From Tenebrionibacter intestinalis (lineage in GTDB: Bacteria > Pseudomonadota > Gammaproteobacteria > Enterobacterales > Enterobacteriaceae): a DNA stretch of 64,000 bases. Below, piece by piece: positions 30,628 to 39,026 of this stretch (its first letter is position 1; each line of letters opens with the position of its first letter). Made by a program: the position numbers and the translations under genes. Below the pieces are notes generated by a model, which searched no databases, was not told the origin of the DNA, and saw only the letters and a program-made list of their open reading frames with translations. The stretch is from assembly GCF_016632365.1 (NCBI RefSeq), contig NZ_JAEPBH010000015.1:1790-65789 (forward strand), in the 5' to 3' direction.

Positions 30628-31427
30628 GCCAGACGCAAAGCCGCGCAGCCACCTGGCTGGAAAAACTGGCGCCCAATGCGCAGCGCATGAGCGGTCTGTG
30701 TCCGTCGGTACAGGTGGCGGATGCCGATCTTGCCGGTGAAACGGCGCGCTTTATCGCGGTGGTGCCGGATGCGAATAACCATTACCCGCGCGCCGCGCGC
30801 GGTGAAGTGGGGCTGCTTGAAGGGTGGACGCTGGGTAAAGTTGTCAGCGAAACCATCGCGGCAGATGCCGATAAGGCCGTTAAACGCCCCATCGTGGCCG
30901 TTATTGACGTGCCGAGCCAGGCCTATGGCCGTCGCGAAGAAGCCTTCGGTATCCATCAGGCGCTTGCCGCCGCGGCCGCGGCGTATGCTAACGCGCGTCT
31001 CGCCGGTCACCCGGTTATTGGGCTTATTGTCGGTAACGCGATGTCCGGGGCGTTTCTTGCCCACGGCTATCAGGCCAACCGCCTGATTGCCTTTAACGAC
31101 GACGGCGTACAGATACATGCGATGGGGAAAGCGTCTGCGGCGCGTATTACGCTGCGCAGCGTGGCGGAACTGGAAAAGCTGGCTTCCACTATTGCGCCAA
31201 TGGCCTATGACATCGGCAATTACAAAACGCTGGGTCTGCTCTCGGCGCTGCTGGATATCAGCAACCCTGTTGCGCCGACGTCAGACGATATCGCCCAGGT
31301 CACCGCCGTGCTACAGCAGGCGGTAAGCGATGCCCGCCAGGATAACACACTGAAGAACCGTCTTGGGGCGGAAAACCGCCGCAGTTCCGCGCTTGTGCGT
31401 GAGCGTATGCGCGAAGCCTGGAAGTAA
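30624..31427 (+). CDS. mdcE: malonate decarboxylase gamma subunit MdcE
   Basis: The 267-residue MdcE pairs with MdcD to decarboxylate malonyl-S-ACP to acetyl-S-ACP and CO2. Visible family sequences include AVIDVPSQAYGRREEAFGIHQALAAA and GLIVGNAMSGAFLAHGYQANRLIAF, with AMGKASAARITLRSV forming the second half of the crotonase-like fold. The ATGA overlap with mdcD supports co-translation. After its stop comes a 103-bp gap before mdcF, holding a possible hairpin but no gene. Confidence 0.95.
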   Translation: MSQTQSRAATWLEKLAPNAQRMSGLCPSVQVADADLAGETARFIAVVPDANNHYPRAARGEVGLLEGWTLGKVVSETIAADADKAVKRPIVAVIDVPSQAYGRREEAFGIHQALAAAAAAYANARLAGHPVIGLIVGNAMSGAFLAHGYQANRLIAFNDDGVQIHAMGKASAARITLRSVAELEKLASTIAPMAYDIGNYKTLGLLSALLDISNPVAPTSDDIAQVTAVLQQAVSDARQDNTLKNRLGAENRRSSALVRERMREAWK

Positions 31428-31530
31428 CCTGCCAGCGCGCCCGGCGGAAGCTGTAACGGGTTTTCGCGCGGGCGGCTGTAAAAAATAATATTGCGCGCGC
31501 GCTATTTCTTCTCATTTACAGGTGAATTAT

Positions 31531-32492
31531 ATGACCTATGTGATCATTCATGCCCTTGCACCGATCTTTGTCATCATGTTTTTAGGCTTCTGGGCGGGTA
31601 AGGCAAAAATGGTGGATAACCAGAATGTGTCCTTACTCAATATTTTTGTTATGGATTTTGCGCTACCTGCGGCGCTGTTCAGCGCCACCGTTCAGACTCC
31701 GTGGGCGGGCATTGTCGCCCAGTCGCCGCTGGTGATTGTTCTTACGCTCACGATGTGGATAGTATGGGCCGCCATCTATTTCCTGGCCGTAAAGGTATTC
31801 CACAAATCGCCACAGGATGCGGCCGTGCTGACACTCACCGTGGCATTGCCTAACTATGCCGCGCTTGGCCTGCCTATCCTGGGCTCCGTGCTGGGAGAAG
31901 GGCCGTCCACCTCGCTGTCTGTGGCGGTGTCCATCGCCTGCGGTTCCGTGCTGATGACGCCCGTCTGTCTGCTGGTGCTGGAGCGTGAAAAAGCGCGCGC
32001 CGCCGGCGGCCAGACGGGTTCGTCGCTGGCCATGCTGCCGGTGTGCTGATGTGGCGTTCTATCAAAAAGCCTATTGTGCTTGGGCCGCTGCTTGGGGTTA
32101 TCCTCTCTGCCCTCGGCGTTAAAATGCCGGATCTGGTATTGTCGGCCATTAAACCGCTGGGCCTCGCCGCGACGGCCGCCGCGCTGTTCCTGACTGGTGT
32201 GATACTGTCCGCCCGTCGCCTGAAGATTAATACCGTGGTTATCCTTTCCAGTATTACCACTATGCTTATCCAGCCGTTTATCGCCTGGGGTATTGTGCTT
32301 GCGCTGGGCCTGCACGGACAGGTGGCTATTACCGCTGTGCTGATGGTTGCGCTTTCTGCGGGTTTCTTTGGCGTCGTGTTCGGCAACCGCTTTGGCGTAC
32401 AGTCGCCGGATGCGGAAGCGGTGCTGCTGATAAGCTCGGTTCTGTGTATCCTCACGCTGCCGCTGTTTATCTCGCTGACGGCAGGAATGTAA
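31531..32492 (+). pseudogene. mdcF: AEC-family malonate transporter MdcF, split by a frameshift
   Basis: The putative malonate carrier of the auxin efflux carrier family is read in two frames. The first part (ATG 31531, AGGTGA site; stop TGA 32047-32049) covers residues 1 to about 172 with five membrane helices (HALAPIFVIMFLGFWAGK, FVMDFALPAALF, LTLTVALPNYAALGLPILG). The second (GTG 32043 to TAA 32490-32492, 149 codons) covers the last five helices (IVLGPLLGVILSALG, FGVQSPDAEAVLLISS). The frames differ by a 2-nt insertion at about 32044 (GTGTG for GTG), a dinucleotide slip. No other damage is seen. The break lies between the two 5-helix halves. It may be a recent inactivation, a sequencing error or, less likely, two coupled half-proteins. 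Confidence 0.85.
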
Positions 32493-33113
32493 ATGATGCA
32501 AACGCCGCAGCCCCACGATTTACTCTGGCTTGATACCCGTGAAGCGCTGCAGGGAGCCGATGCGCTCTGGGTGAGCGCCCAGTGGCGCCCTGAGTTGCCT
32601 GTGGTGGTGCGGCGGGACATTCACGCAGGCGGCATGATTCCGGTAGGCGTACGCGGTCTGCGGCGCGACCAGCGTGCCGCAGGCTGGGCGAGCGCCTCAC
32701 ATGTTGTACGCCGGGTAACGCCGGAGGCGCTGGCAGACCTGGAATATTTGTTGCATTCGCCGTTTGTTTCTCAGCCGCCGGTGCAGGCGGCTATTCAGTT
32801 GGCGATGCGCGAGTGGAGATGGTCATGGGGCATTGCAGGCAGTGCTGGCTATGCGCTGGCGACCGGCATTCCCGTGCTGCACGCCGACAGCGATATTGAT
32901 TTGCTGATCCGTGCGCCGCAGCGGCCGGATTGTGTACAGCTTGAACAGTGGCGTCATTTGACAATGGCGCTGCCTTGCCGCGCCGATACCCAGGTAGAAA
33001 CGCCGCGAGGGGGCTTTGCGCTCACGGAGTGGCTGCGTGAAGGGCGCGTGCTGTTGAAAACCGCGAGCGGGCCGCAGATGACCGTTGATCCCTGGCAGCA
33101 GGAGACGCCATGA
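32493..33113 (+). CDS. mdcG: malonate decarboxylase holo-ACP synthase MdcG
   Basis: MdcG transfers the prosthetic group made by MdcB onto Ser25 of MdcC. The 206-residue product has the CitX/MdcG nucleotidyltransferase-like signature HADSDIDLLIRAP (about residues 130-142), with the catalytic acidic residues. GSAGYALATG precedes it. The gene starts directly after the mdcF stop (no gap), with ATG codons at 32493 and 32496. Its stop overlaps mdcH by 4 nt. Confidence 0.94.
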   Translation: MMQTPQPHDLLWLDTREALQGADALWVSAQWRPELPVVVRRDIHAGGMIPVGVRGLRRDQRAAGWASASHVVRRVTPEALADLEYLLHSPFVSQPPVQAAIQLAMREWRWSWGIAGSAGYALATGIPVLHADSDIDLLIRAPQRPDCVQLEQWRHLTMALPCRADTQVETPRGGFALTEWLREGRVLLKTASGPQMTVDPWQQETP

Positions 33114-34018
33114 AGATACTTTTCACCTTTCCCGGACAGGGGACGCAGCGTCCCGGTATGTTACATAATCTGCCCTGCGCGGGGGATACGCTTGAACAGG
33201 CGCGTCACACGCTGGGCGATGAGGTTGATACGCTTGATACGCCAGATGCGCTTAAACATACCCGCGCCGTGCAGCTTTCGCTGTTGATTGCAGGCGTAGC
33301 CTGGGCGCGCGAGCTGGAACGCCCTGGCATTGTGCCGGATATGACCTGCGGCTTATCTGTCGGCGCATTTCCGGCGGCGGTGGCGGCGGGCGCGCTGCGT
33401 TTTGACGATGCGCTGCGGCTGGTTGCGCAGCGTGGGGAGTTAATGGAGCAGGCGTATCCGCATGGCTATGGTTTGACTGCGATCATGGGGCTGGCGCAGG
33501 AGCAGATCGAGCCGCTGCTTGAAAATGGCGTCTTTATCGCAAACCTCAACGCCGAGCGTCAGATTGTTATTGCCGGGAGCGATGAGTGTATGGCGCGCGT
33601 GGCCCGGCGGGCGCTCGGCAAAGGCGCGAGCAGCGTACGCCGGCTGGCAGTGAGCGTACCGTCGCACTGTGCCTTGCTCGACGAGCCGGCGAGCAGGTTA
33701 AAGCAGGCGTTTGCCGGCGTTGAGACGATGCGCCCGCGTTGCGAATATTTAAGCGCCAGCACCGCTCGGGTCATCTGGCAGCCAGAGCGTATCGCTGACG
33801 ATCTGGCCTTAAATATGTCGCGCACCGTACGCTGGCATGAAGCAATGGCCGCAGCGGAAGAGCGCGATGTGGGCCTTGCAATTGAATTGCCGCCCGGCGG
33901 CGTGCTTACCAGCCTAACCCGCCAGGCCGTTACGCGTGAAGAAGCGGTATCGCTGGAGCGCAGCGGCGTGGAAGTGGCGGTGCATATGGCGAATAAATTA
34001 CGTCAGCGGGATTATTAG
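33110..34018 (+). CDS. mdcH: malonyl-CoA:ACP transacylase MdcH
   Basis: MdcH charges the decarboxylase ACP with malonate from malonyl-CoA so that the cycle can start. The 302-residue protein is an FabD-type acyltransferase: FPGQGTQ at the N-terminus (about residues 5-11), the nucleophile motif GLSVG (about 82-86, a variant of GHSxG) and ELPPGGVL near the C-terminus. FabD in E. coli does the same chemistry on fatty-acid ACP. It is the last gene of the mdc operon and converges with mdcR across 156 bp. Confidence 0.95.
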   Translation: MKILFTFPGQGTQRPGMLHNLPCAGDTLEQARHTLGDEVDTLDTPDALKHTRAVQLSLLIAGVAWARELERPGIVPDMTCGLSVGAFPAAVAAGALRFDDALRLVAQRGELMEQAYPHGYGLTAIMGLAQEQIEPLLENGVFIANLNAERQIVIAGSDECMARVARRALGKGASSVRRLAVSVPSHCALLDEPASRLKQAFAGVETMRPRCEYLSASTARVIWQPERIADDLALNMSRTVRWHEAMAAAEERDVGLAIELPPGGVLTSLTRQAVTREEAVSLERSGVEVAVHMANKLRQRDY

Positions 34019-34174
34019 TACGGGGAGCCGGCAAAATCGCGCAGGGGTCACAGACCCGCTTCACCTCTTGCGAATGCGCTGAGCCGGTCTGTTAGCGCCT
34101 GGAAAACGGGGAGTACTGAGTGCCGGCTGACAGCGTAAATGGGCCGAAAAAAGCGTCCAGGCGCTGGAAAATGT

Positions 34175-35104
34175 TTACCGTTTTGATTCGCCGCGCCCCA
34201 GCGCATACATTCTTCCTTCGGCGGCCAGCGCCAGCAGGTTAGGATCGTGCTCGCGGTTACGTGGGAAGACAATGGCGATAAGCTGGCGCATCTGGTACGG
34301 CGCTGCGAGCTTCAGTAACTGCACGTCGTTACCATAAACTTTTTCCATTCTGCCTGGCATTAGCGTCATGCCTACGCCGGCCTGGACCAGGCTTAGTATT
34401 GAGAAAATATCATTTACCCGCATGATAATTTCCGGTTCAAAACCGGCGATATGGAAGGCTTCCTGGAAGCCGACATAGGTGGCAAACCCCTCCGGCAACG
34501 ATACAAATTTCTGATGAAGAAAATCGCGCAAATCCGCAGGCGCATCGGGGTTAAGCCCGGCGCTGGCCGGGGCTGCAAGGCAAATATCGTCTTCAAAAAG
34601 CGGTAGCACTTCCAGTTGGTTGCGTTTGATTTCATCTTCGGTAACAGGGATAAGAATCGCATCCAGCATGCCTTCATCAAGCATTGACAGCAGCGCCTGG
34701 TTCGACCCCATGGTTAAATCCAGTTCAACGTCCGGACGGCGCAATTTCATGCCCATAATGAGTTGTGGAACGGTTTCCAGCATCAGCGAGTACAGCGTAC
34801 CAATGCGCAGGCGCGCCAGGCCAAAGCCGCTTGCGCGACGGGTTTCTTCAATGCCGCGCGTCATGGTTTCAATCACGTCGGTTGCGTACTCCAGTAGCGT
34901 ACTGGCCGCCGGTAGCGGCACCAGGTTGCGGCCCTTATGGCTGAAAAGCGGGCACCGAATCTCCTCTTCCAGAGAGTGCAGGGCGCGGTGCACGCTCACG
35001 CTGCTCAACCCCATCGCTTCGGCAGTGCGGGCAATGTTCTCTTTTTTCATAAACGTAGCGAATACGGTGAGCTTGCGAAATGTAATGTCGTTATTGATGG
35101 GCAT
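34175..35104 (-). CDS. mdcR: LysR-type regulator of malonate use MdcR
   Basis: The 309-residue product equals the known length of Klebsiella MdcR, the activator of the mdc operon. The N-terminal winged helix-turn-helix (about residues 5-65, LTVFATFMKKENIARTAEAMGLSSVSVHRALHSLEEEI) is followed by a two-lobed effector domain (about 90-300). The open frame reaches back to 35194, but ATG 35104 gives the family N-terminus (MPINNDITFRK). No strong Shine-Dalgarno sequence precedes it. It is read away from the PRD-SFCGS operon and shares its 280-bp upstream region. Confidence 0.93.
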   Translation of the reverse strand: MPINNDITFRKLTVFATFMKKENIARTAEAMGLSSVSVHRALHSLEEEIRCPLFSHKGRNLVPLPAASTLLEYATDVIETMTRGIEETRRASGFGLARLRIGTLYSLMLETVPQLIMGMKLRRPDVELDLTMGSNQALLSMLDEGMLDAILIPVTEDEIKRNQLEVLPLFEDDICLAAPASAGLNPDAPADLRDFLHQKFVSLPEGFATYVGFQEAFHIAGFEPEIIMRVNDIFSILSLVQAGVGMTLMPGRMEKVYGNDVQLLKLAAPYQMRQLIAIVFPRNREHDPNLLALAAEGRMYALGRGESKR

Positions 35105-35213
35105 GAGTTTATCGCGCAGTGCGTTTTTAAAAGGAAAGTGCCGTGAAGTGAAGTACGTCGCAAAACTGAACGCCAGTACAGACAGGTAATTCACTTCAAT
35201 TTTGACATAAAAA

Positions 35214-35229
35214 CGTGATGTTAATCACA
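35214..35229 (+). promoter_or_regulatory. CRP-like site upstream of the PRD-SFCGS operon
   Basis: CGTGA-TGTTAA-TCACA matches the CRP consensus core GTGA-N6-TCAC with correct spacing. It lies 154 bp before the first gene of the operon and 110 bp before mdcR. Binding is inferred. Confidence 0.6.
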
Positions 35230-35382
35230 TAAAATAGGCTAATTGACCCGTTTTGAGCCTTTTTTGTGGAGCAGATCACTCTCCGCCGCTCCATTTCCGC
35301 TTTGAAACGGAAAACAACTCGCTTCAAACGCAGGCTTACAGAAAGTAGGTTTATGCCATCACCAGTTAATAGGGTATGAAGC

Positions 35383-35724
35383 GTGGAAAACGGAACGGTA
35401 GTAATTGATAACGCTGGCGAGAAAGCAGTGCTGACCGCGCAGCTCGGCGAAGATATGTTGACCTGGATTAAAGCGCTGCTGGGTGAAAAGGGCATTACCC
35501 CTAATGCCGTGCAGGAGCAAATGCTTGAATCTCACGTGCGGGCGATGGCGCACCGTTCGGTAACGGGCGAGCCGTTGCCGGAAGTGGATATCAGCCTGTT
35601 TGAAGAAATTTCTCAGGAATCGATGGAGCTGGCGAAAGAAGTTGTTGATAAATTCGGCAACCTCCCGGTTGAAGAGGCCTGGCTGCTGTCAGTGCATTTC
35701 GAAGTGGCGAAAGACAATCTTTAA
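35383..35724 (+). CDS. stand-alone PRD domain protein (EF_0829-like)
   Basis: The 113-residue product is one PTS regulation domain (PRD) and has no DNA- or RNA-binding part. The likely phosphorylation histidines are in LESHVRAMAHRS (about residues 50-57) and LLSVHFEVAKD (about 105). PRDs are normally phosphorylated by PTS proteins. EF_0829-type proteins always sit with the SFCGS and DUF4310-4312 genes, so a regulatory or energising role at the transporter is likely. The start is GTG at 35383 with only a weak site (AGGG 10 nt before). It is 16 bp upstream of the SFCGS gene. Confidence 0.82.
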   Translation: MENGTVVIDNAGEKAVLTAQLGEDMLTWIKALLGEKGITPNAVQEQMLESHVRAMAHRSVTGEPLPEVDISLFEEISQESMELAKEVVDKFGNLPVEEAWLLSVHFEVAKDNL

Positions 35725-35740
35725 ATTTGAGGAGCAAAGA

Positions 35741-36100
35741 ATGGAACAGATTACAGTTGTGATTGGCGATCGTCTGGGTAAAGGCCAGAAAGTGGCGGCG
35801 GGCGTTGAGAAAGCGGGCGGCCGCGCGATTGTTGTACCCGGCGTTGCGGCAGATATGAAACTTGGCGACGTTATGAAGGCTGAGAACGCCACTTTCGGCA
35901 TCTCCTTTTGCGGCAGCGGCGGCGCAGGCGCTATTACCGCGCAGACCAAATACGGTTACAAAGCCAAATACGGTATGCGTTCTGTGGATGAGGGCGTTAC
36001 TGCTATCAATGAAGGTTGCAATGTGCTGGGTTTCGGTTTTATGGATAAAGAAGAGCTGGGCGAGCGTCTGGTTGAAGCCTGGAATAAGAAGTACGCATGA
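35741..36100 (+). CDS. glycine-rich SFCGS family protein (EF_0830-like)
   Basis: The 119-residue protein carries the SFCGS motif (GISFCGSGGAGA, about residues 50-61) that names this family. No function is established. A long upstream frame is open, but ATG 35741 has GGAG and starts the conserved MEQITVVIGDRLG. By eye, the part from the motif to NEGCNVLGFGF is like the RpiB/LacAB loop region (CGTG... NANVLALG), so an RpiB-like Rossmann fold is possible; a PTS EIIB-like role is an alternative. It is encoded with membrane proteins DUF4310/4311 and overlaps DUF4312 by 4 nt. Confidence 0.85.
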   Translation: MEQITVVIGDRLGKGQKVAAGVEKAGGRAIVVPGVAADMKLGDVMKAENATFGISFCGSGGAGAITAQTKYGYKAKYGMRSVDEGVTAINEGCNVLGFGFMDKEELGERLVEAWNKKYA

Positions 36101-36393
36101 AAGAGCAATTCACCACCACGGTGAGGGTCTGCGGCAAAGGCGATACCAAAGCGAAAGCCTTTGCCGATGCCCTGAATCATGTTCAGGGCACCGTTATGAA
36201 GTCCACACCCCACATCCTTTTGCGCATTGAACCTCAGGACATTAGCGTGGTTCAGGCGCGAGTGGCTGTGCGTAAAGAAGCGTTTCTGTTCTTCTTTCTG
36301 CGCCGGGAGCGGCAGAATTTCAGCGTCGAACTGGATGTTACCGTGCAGGTGACGTCTGTGAATCTCGACAAAGTGGATTTTGTCGCGCAATAA
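36097..36393 (+). CDS. DUF4312 family protein (EF_0831-like)
   Basis: A 98-residue soluble protein, mostly beta with one helix (VRVCGKGDTKAKAFADALNHVQG). An alternating polar/hydrophobic stretch follows at 60-98 (FFFLRRERQNFSVELDVTVQVTSV). DUF4312 proteins have no known function and always occur with DUF4311 and DUF4310. The ATGA overlap with the SFCGS gene points to a complex made in fixed proportion. Confidence 0.82.
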   Translation: MKEQFTTTVRVCGKGDTKAKAFADALNHVQGTVMKSTPHILLRIEPQDISVVQARVAVRKEAFLFFFLRRERQNFSVELDVTVQVTSVNLDKVDFVAQ

Positions 36394-36419
36394 CAAAACA
36401 TCAACACAAGGGTAGCGTG

Positions 36420-37196
36420 ATGTTCTTAATAATATTAATAAAATCACTCATTATCGGCGGGCTGGTCGGCGTCGGTGTGGGTGCGGGGGCGGCACGTATG
36501 TTCCATGCCCCAACCACCCAGGGAATGGGGGCATTTCGCACACTGGGGGAGCTGAATTCCTGTGAGGGCGATCCGGCCTCACACTTCTCATTTGGATTAG
36601 GCTTCTTCTTCAATGCCTGGGCATCGTCGGTTGCCGCAGGCGCTTTCACTCAGGACGTTGACCACCGCATTATCCCTAACTGGGGGGCCGCGGCGCTGAT
36701 GGTAAAAAATCGCAACGTCGCTGAAACGCTGCACGATCCTAAAAAGATGGCGATTGCATGCGGCGTGATTGGCATGGTGGTTGTCGCCTTTTTGAATATG
36801 ACCGCTTCTTCCGTACCGGCCTCCTTGCAGGTAACGGCGGTGAAGGTGCTGGTACCGGCGGCTAATCTACTGGTGAATATTGTCATGCCGGTCATCTTCT
36901 GGCTGGCGGCCATTGATGCAGGCAAGCGCTCCGGTTTCTGGGCGACGATTTTCGGCGGTCTGGCGCAGTTGATTATGGGCAACGCCGTACCCGGTCTGGT
37001 ATTGGGTATCCTTATCGGTAAGGGCGTAGAGGAGAGCGGCTGGAACCGCGTCACCAAAGTAATGATGGCGGCGATTATCGTGCTGTTTGTCCTTAGCGGC
37101 TTCTTCCGCGGCTTCGATATGAAACTGCTGGAATCCTTCCATCTCGGCGTGCCGAACTGGCTGGAACTCATTCATAACGCGATGAGCGGGAAATAA
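36420..37196 (+). CDS. DUF4311 family membrane protein (EF_0832-like)
   Basis: This 258-residue protein is one of two predicted membrane subunits. Hydrophobic segments lie at about residues 3-26 (IKSLIIGGLVGVGVGAGAA), 55-80, 118-142, 150-175, 180-205 and 218-240. Between segments is a polar loop with PTTQGMGAFRTLGELNSCEGDPASHFSFG, which is conserved and could bind substrate. No function is established, and no EIIC/EIID signature is seen. A GTG at 36417 is possible, but ATG 36420 has better spacing from AAGGG. It lies 26 bp after DUF4312. Confidence 0.82.
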   Translation: MFLIILIKSLIIGGLVGVGVGAGAARMFHAPTTQGMGAFRTLGELNSCEGDPASHFSFGLGFFFNAWASSVAAGAFTQDVDHRIIPNWGAAALMVKNRNVAETLHDPKKMAIACGVIGMVVVAFLNMTASSVPASLQVTAVKVLVPAANLLVNIVMPVIFWLAAIDAGKRSGFWATIFGGLAQLIMGNAVPGLVLGILIGKGVEESGWNRVTKVMMAAIIVLFVLSGFFRGFDMKLLESFHLGVPNWLELIHNAMSGK

Positions 37197-37207
37197 GGAG
37201 CATACAA

Positions 37208-37849
37208 ATGGAAGAGAAAAAAGGTTTCTGGTATGCCGACTGGTCGTTCCCGATCTTCGTTGGCCTGCTGTCTGCCGGCGTGTTTGCCGGGACGCATATG
37301 TACTATCTCTATGGTATCGGCGCGTTTAACGAAGTGGCCTTCGTCGCCATGCTGAAGTCCGGAATTGATACCGGCGTGTACGGCGCGGTAGCGGCGTTTG
37401 GCGCAAGCTTCCTGTTCGCCCGTATCATCGAAGGTTCGCTGGTAGGTATTCTGGATATCGGCGGCGCAATCCAGACCGGCATCGGGCTTGGCGTACCGGC
37501 GCTGCTTCTGGGGGCAGGCTTCGTTTTCCCGGTGGCAAACTTTGCAGCCTCGCTGGTGACCGGCCTCGTTCTCGGCCTTGCTATTGGCTATGTCATTATC
37601 CTTGCGCGTAAATTTACCGTCGGCCAGGGCAACACCACTTACGGCGCGGATGTCATGATGGGCGCGGGCAACGCTTCCGGCCGTTTCCTTGGGCCGCTTA
37701 TCATCCTTAGCGCGATGGGCGCTTCCATTCCTATTGGTCTGGGGTCGCTGCTGGGGGCGCTGGTGTTCTATATCTGGCAGAAGCCTATTACCGGCGGCGC
37801 TATTCTGGGCGCTATGCTTTTCGGCGCCTTCTTCCCGGTTGCCCTCTAA
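37208..37849 (+). CDS. DUF4310 family membrane protein (EF_0833-like)
   Basis: The 213-residue protein is the second membrane subunit. Five or six hydrophobic segments are visible (PIFVGLLSAGVFAG, VYGAVAAFGASFLFAR, GIGLGVPALLLGAGFVFP, LVTGLVLGLAIGYVII, LGSLLGALVFYIW), and a loop FTVGQGNTTYGADVMMGAGNA links them. With DUF4311 it looks like a permease pair for a polar solute. The gene is 11 bp after DUF4311 and has AGGAG before the ATG. The transporter function is inferred from membrane topology and gene context only. Confidence 0.82.
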   Translation: MEEKKGFWYADWSFPIFVGLLSAGVFAGTHMYYLYGIGAFNEVAFVAMLKSGIDTGVYGAVAAFGASFLFARIIEGSLVGILDIGGAIQTGIGLGVPALLLGAGFVFPVANFAASLVTGLVLGLAIGYVIILARKFTVGQGNTTYGADVMMGAGNASGRFLGPLIILSAMGASIPIGLGSLLGALVFYIWQKPITGGAILGAMLFGAFFPVAL

Positions 37850-37892
37850 GTTGTACGGGCGCTCAACGCGCCCGGTTTAACAGGAGAAACCC

Positions 37893-39026
37893 ATGTTTGA
37901 TTTAATCCTGCGTCGGGCGCGCCTTGCAAACGAGCGCGTTATCGATATTGCGATAAGCGATGGCAAAATTGCTGAACTGGGCGAAGTCACTGGCCCGGCG
38001 CGTGAAGAAATAAACCTCGAAGGCAAGGGCTACGTCAGCGCGGGCTGGATCGATTCTCACGTACACTGTTATCCCAAATCGCCGATTTATCACGATGAGC
38101 CAGACAGCGTGGGGATCGCGACTGGCGTGACCAGCGTAGTGGATGCAGGCAGTACCGGCGCGGACGACATTGACGATTTTTATGCGCTAACGCGCAAAGC
38201 CGCTACAGAAGTCTATGCGCTGCTGAATATTTCCCGCGTTGGGTTGATTGCCCAAAATGAGCTGTCCGATATGTCCCATATCGACGCTGATGCCGCAGGC
38301 GCGGCTATTAAACGCTATCCGGACTTTATCGTCGGTATTAAAGCGCGTATGAGCAGCAGTGTGGTGGGCGCAAACGGCATCAAACCGCTTGAGCGCGCTA
38401 AAGCTATTCAGAAAGAAAACGGCGGCCTGCCGCTTATGGTGCATATTGGCAACAATCCGCCGGATCTTGATGAAATTACCGAACTGCTGACCTCAGGCGA
38501 CATCATTACCCACTGCTATAACGGCAAGCCGAACCGTATACTGACGCCGGCAGGCCAGTTGCGCGCGTCTGTAAACCGGGCGCTGGCGCGCGGCGTGCGT
38601 ATGGATATTGGCCACGGCACGGCAAGTTTTAGCTTTGCCGTGGCGCGCCAGGCGATTGCGATGGGGATTCTGCCGCACACCATTAGTTCTGATATTTATT
38701 GTAAAAACCGCATCAACGGGCCGGTGTATAGCCTGGCCGCCGTCATGTCCAAATTCCTCGCCATCGGCATGACGCTGGCGCAGGTGATTGACTGCGTGAC
38801 GCTGCACGCCGCAGAAGGCCTGCGCCTGGCCCATAAGGGGCGGCTGAGCGTCGGCGCCGATGCCGACCTGACGGTGTTTACCGTGCGTCGTCAGCCGGTA
38901 GTGTTAACCGATTCTGAGAACGACACGCTCCAGGCAGAAGAGCAGATCCTGCCGCTGGCTGCGCTGCGCGCCGGTAAGTGGTTCACGACTGAACAAGGGA
39001 AAGCCGAAAATGTCTTCAATATATGA
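37893..39026 (+). CDS. amidohydrolase/deacetylase-family metallohydrolase (EF_0837-like)
   Basis: A 377-residue TIM-barrel amidohydrolase. The metal ligands are visible: the HxH pair His56 and His58 (IDSHVHCYPKSP), carbamylated Lys150 (GIKARMSS), histidines in LPLMVHIGNN and THCYNGKPNR, and the aspartate of SSDIYCKN. The C-terminal strands (AHKGRLSVGADADLTVF) close the small beta domain. EF_0837 relatives are annotated as putative deacetylases or dihydroorotase-like enzymes. In this operon it could remove an N-acyl group from an amino sugar acid. The last 17 nt overlap the dgaE-like gene. Confidence 0.88.
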   Translation: MFDLILRRARLANERVIDIAISDGKIAELGEVTGPAREEINLEGKGYVSAGWIDSHVHCYPKSPIYHDEPDSVGIATGVTSVVDAGSTGADDIDDFYALTRKAATEVYALLNISRVGLIAQNELSDMSHIDADAAGAAIKRYPDFIVGIKARMSSSVVGANGIKPLERAKAIQKENGGLPLMVHIGNNPPDLDEITELLTSGDIITHCYNGKPNRILTPAGQLRASVNRALARGVRMDIGHGTASFSFAVARQAIAMGILPHTISSDIYCKNRINGPVYSLAAVMSKFLAIGMTLAQVIDCVTLHAAEGLRLAHKGRLSVGADADLTVFTVRRQPVVLTDSENDTLQAEEQILPLAALRAGKWFTTEQGKAENVFNI

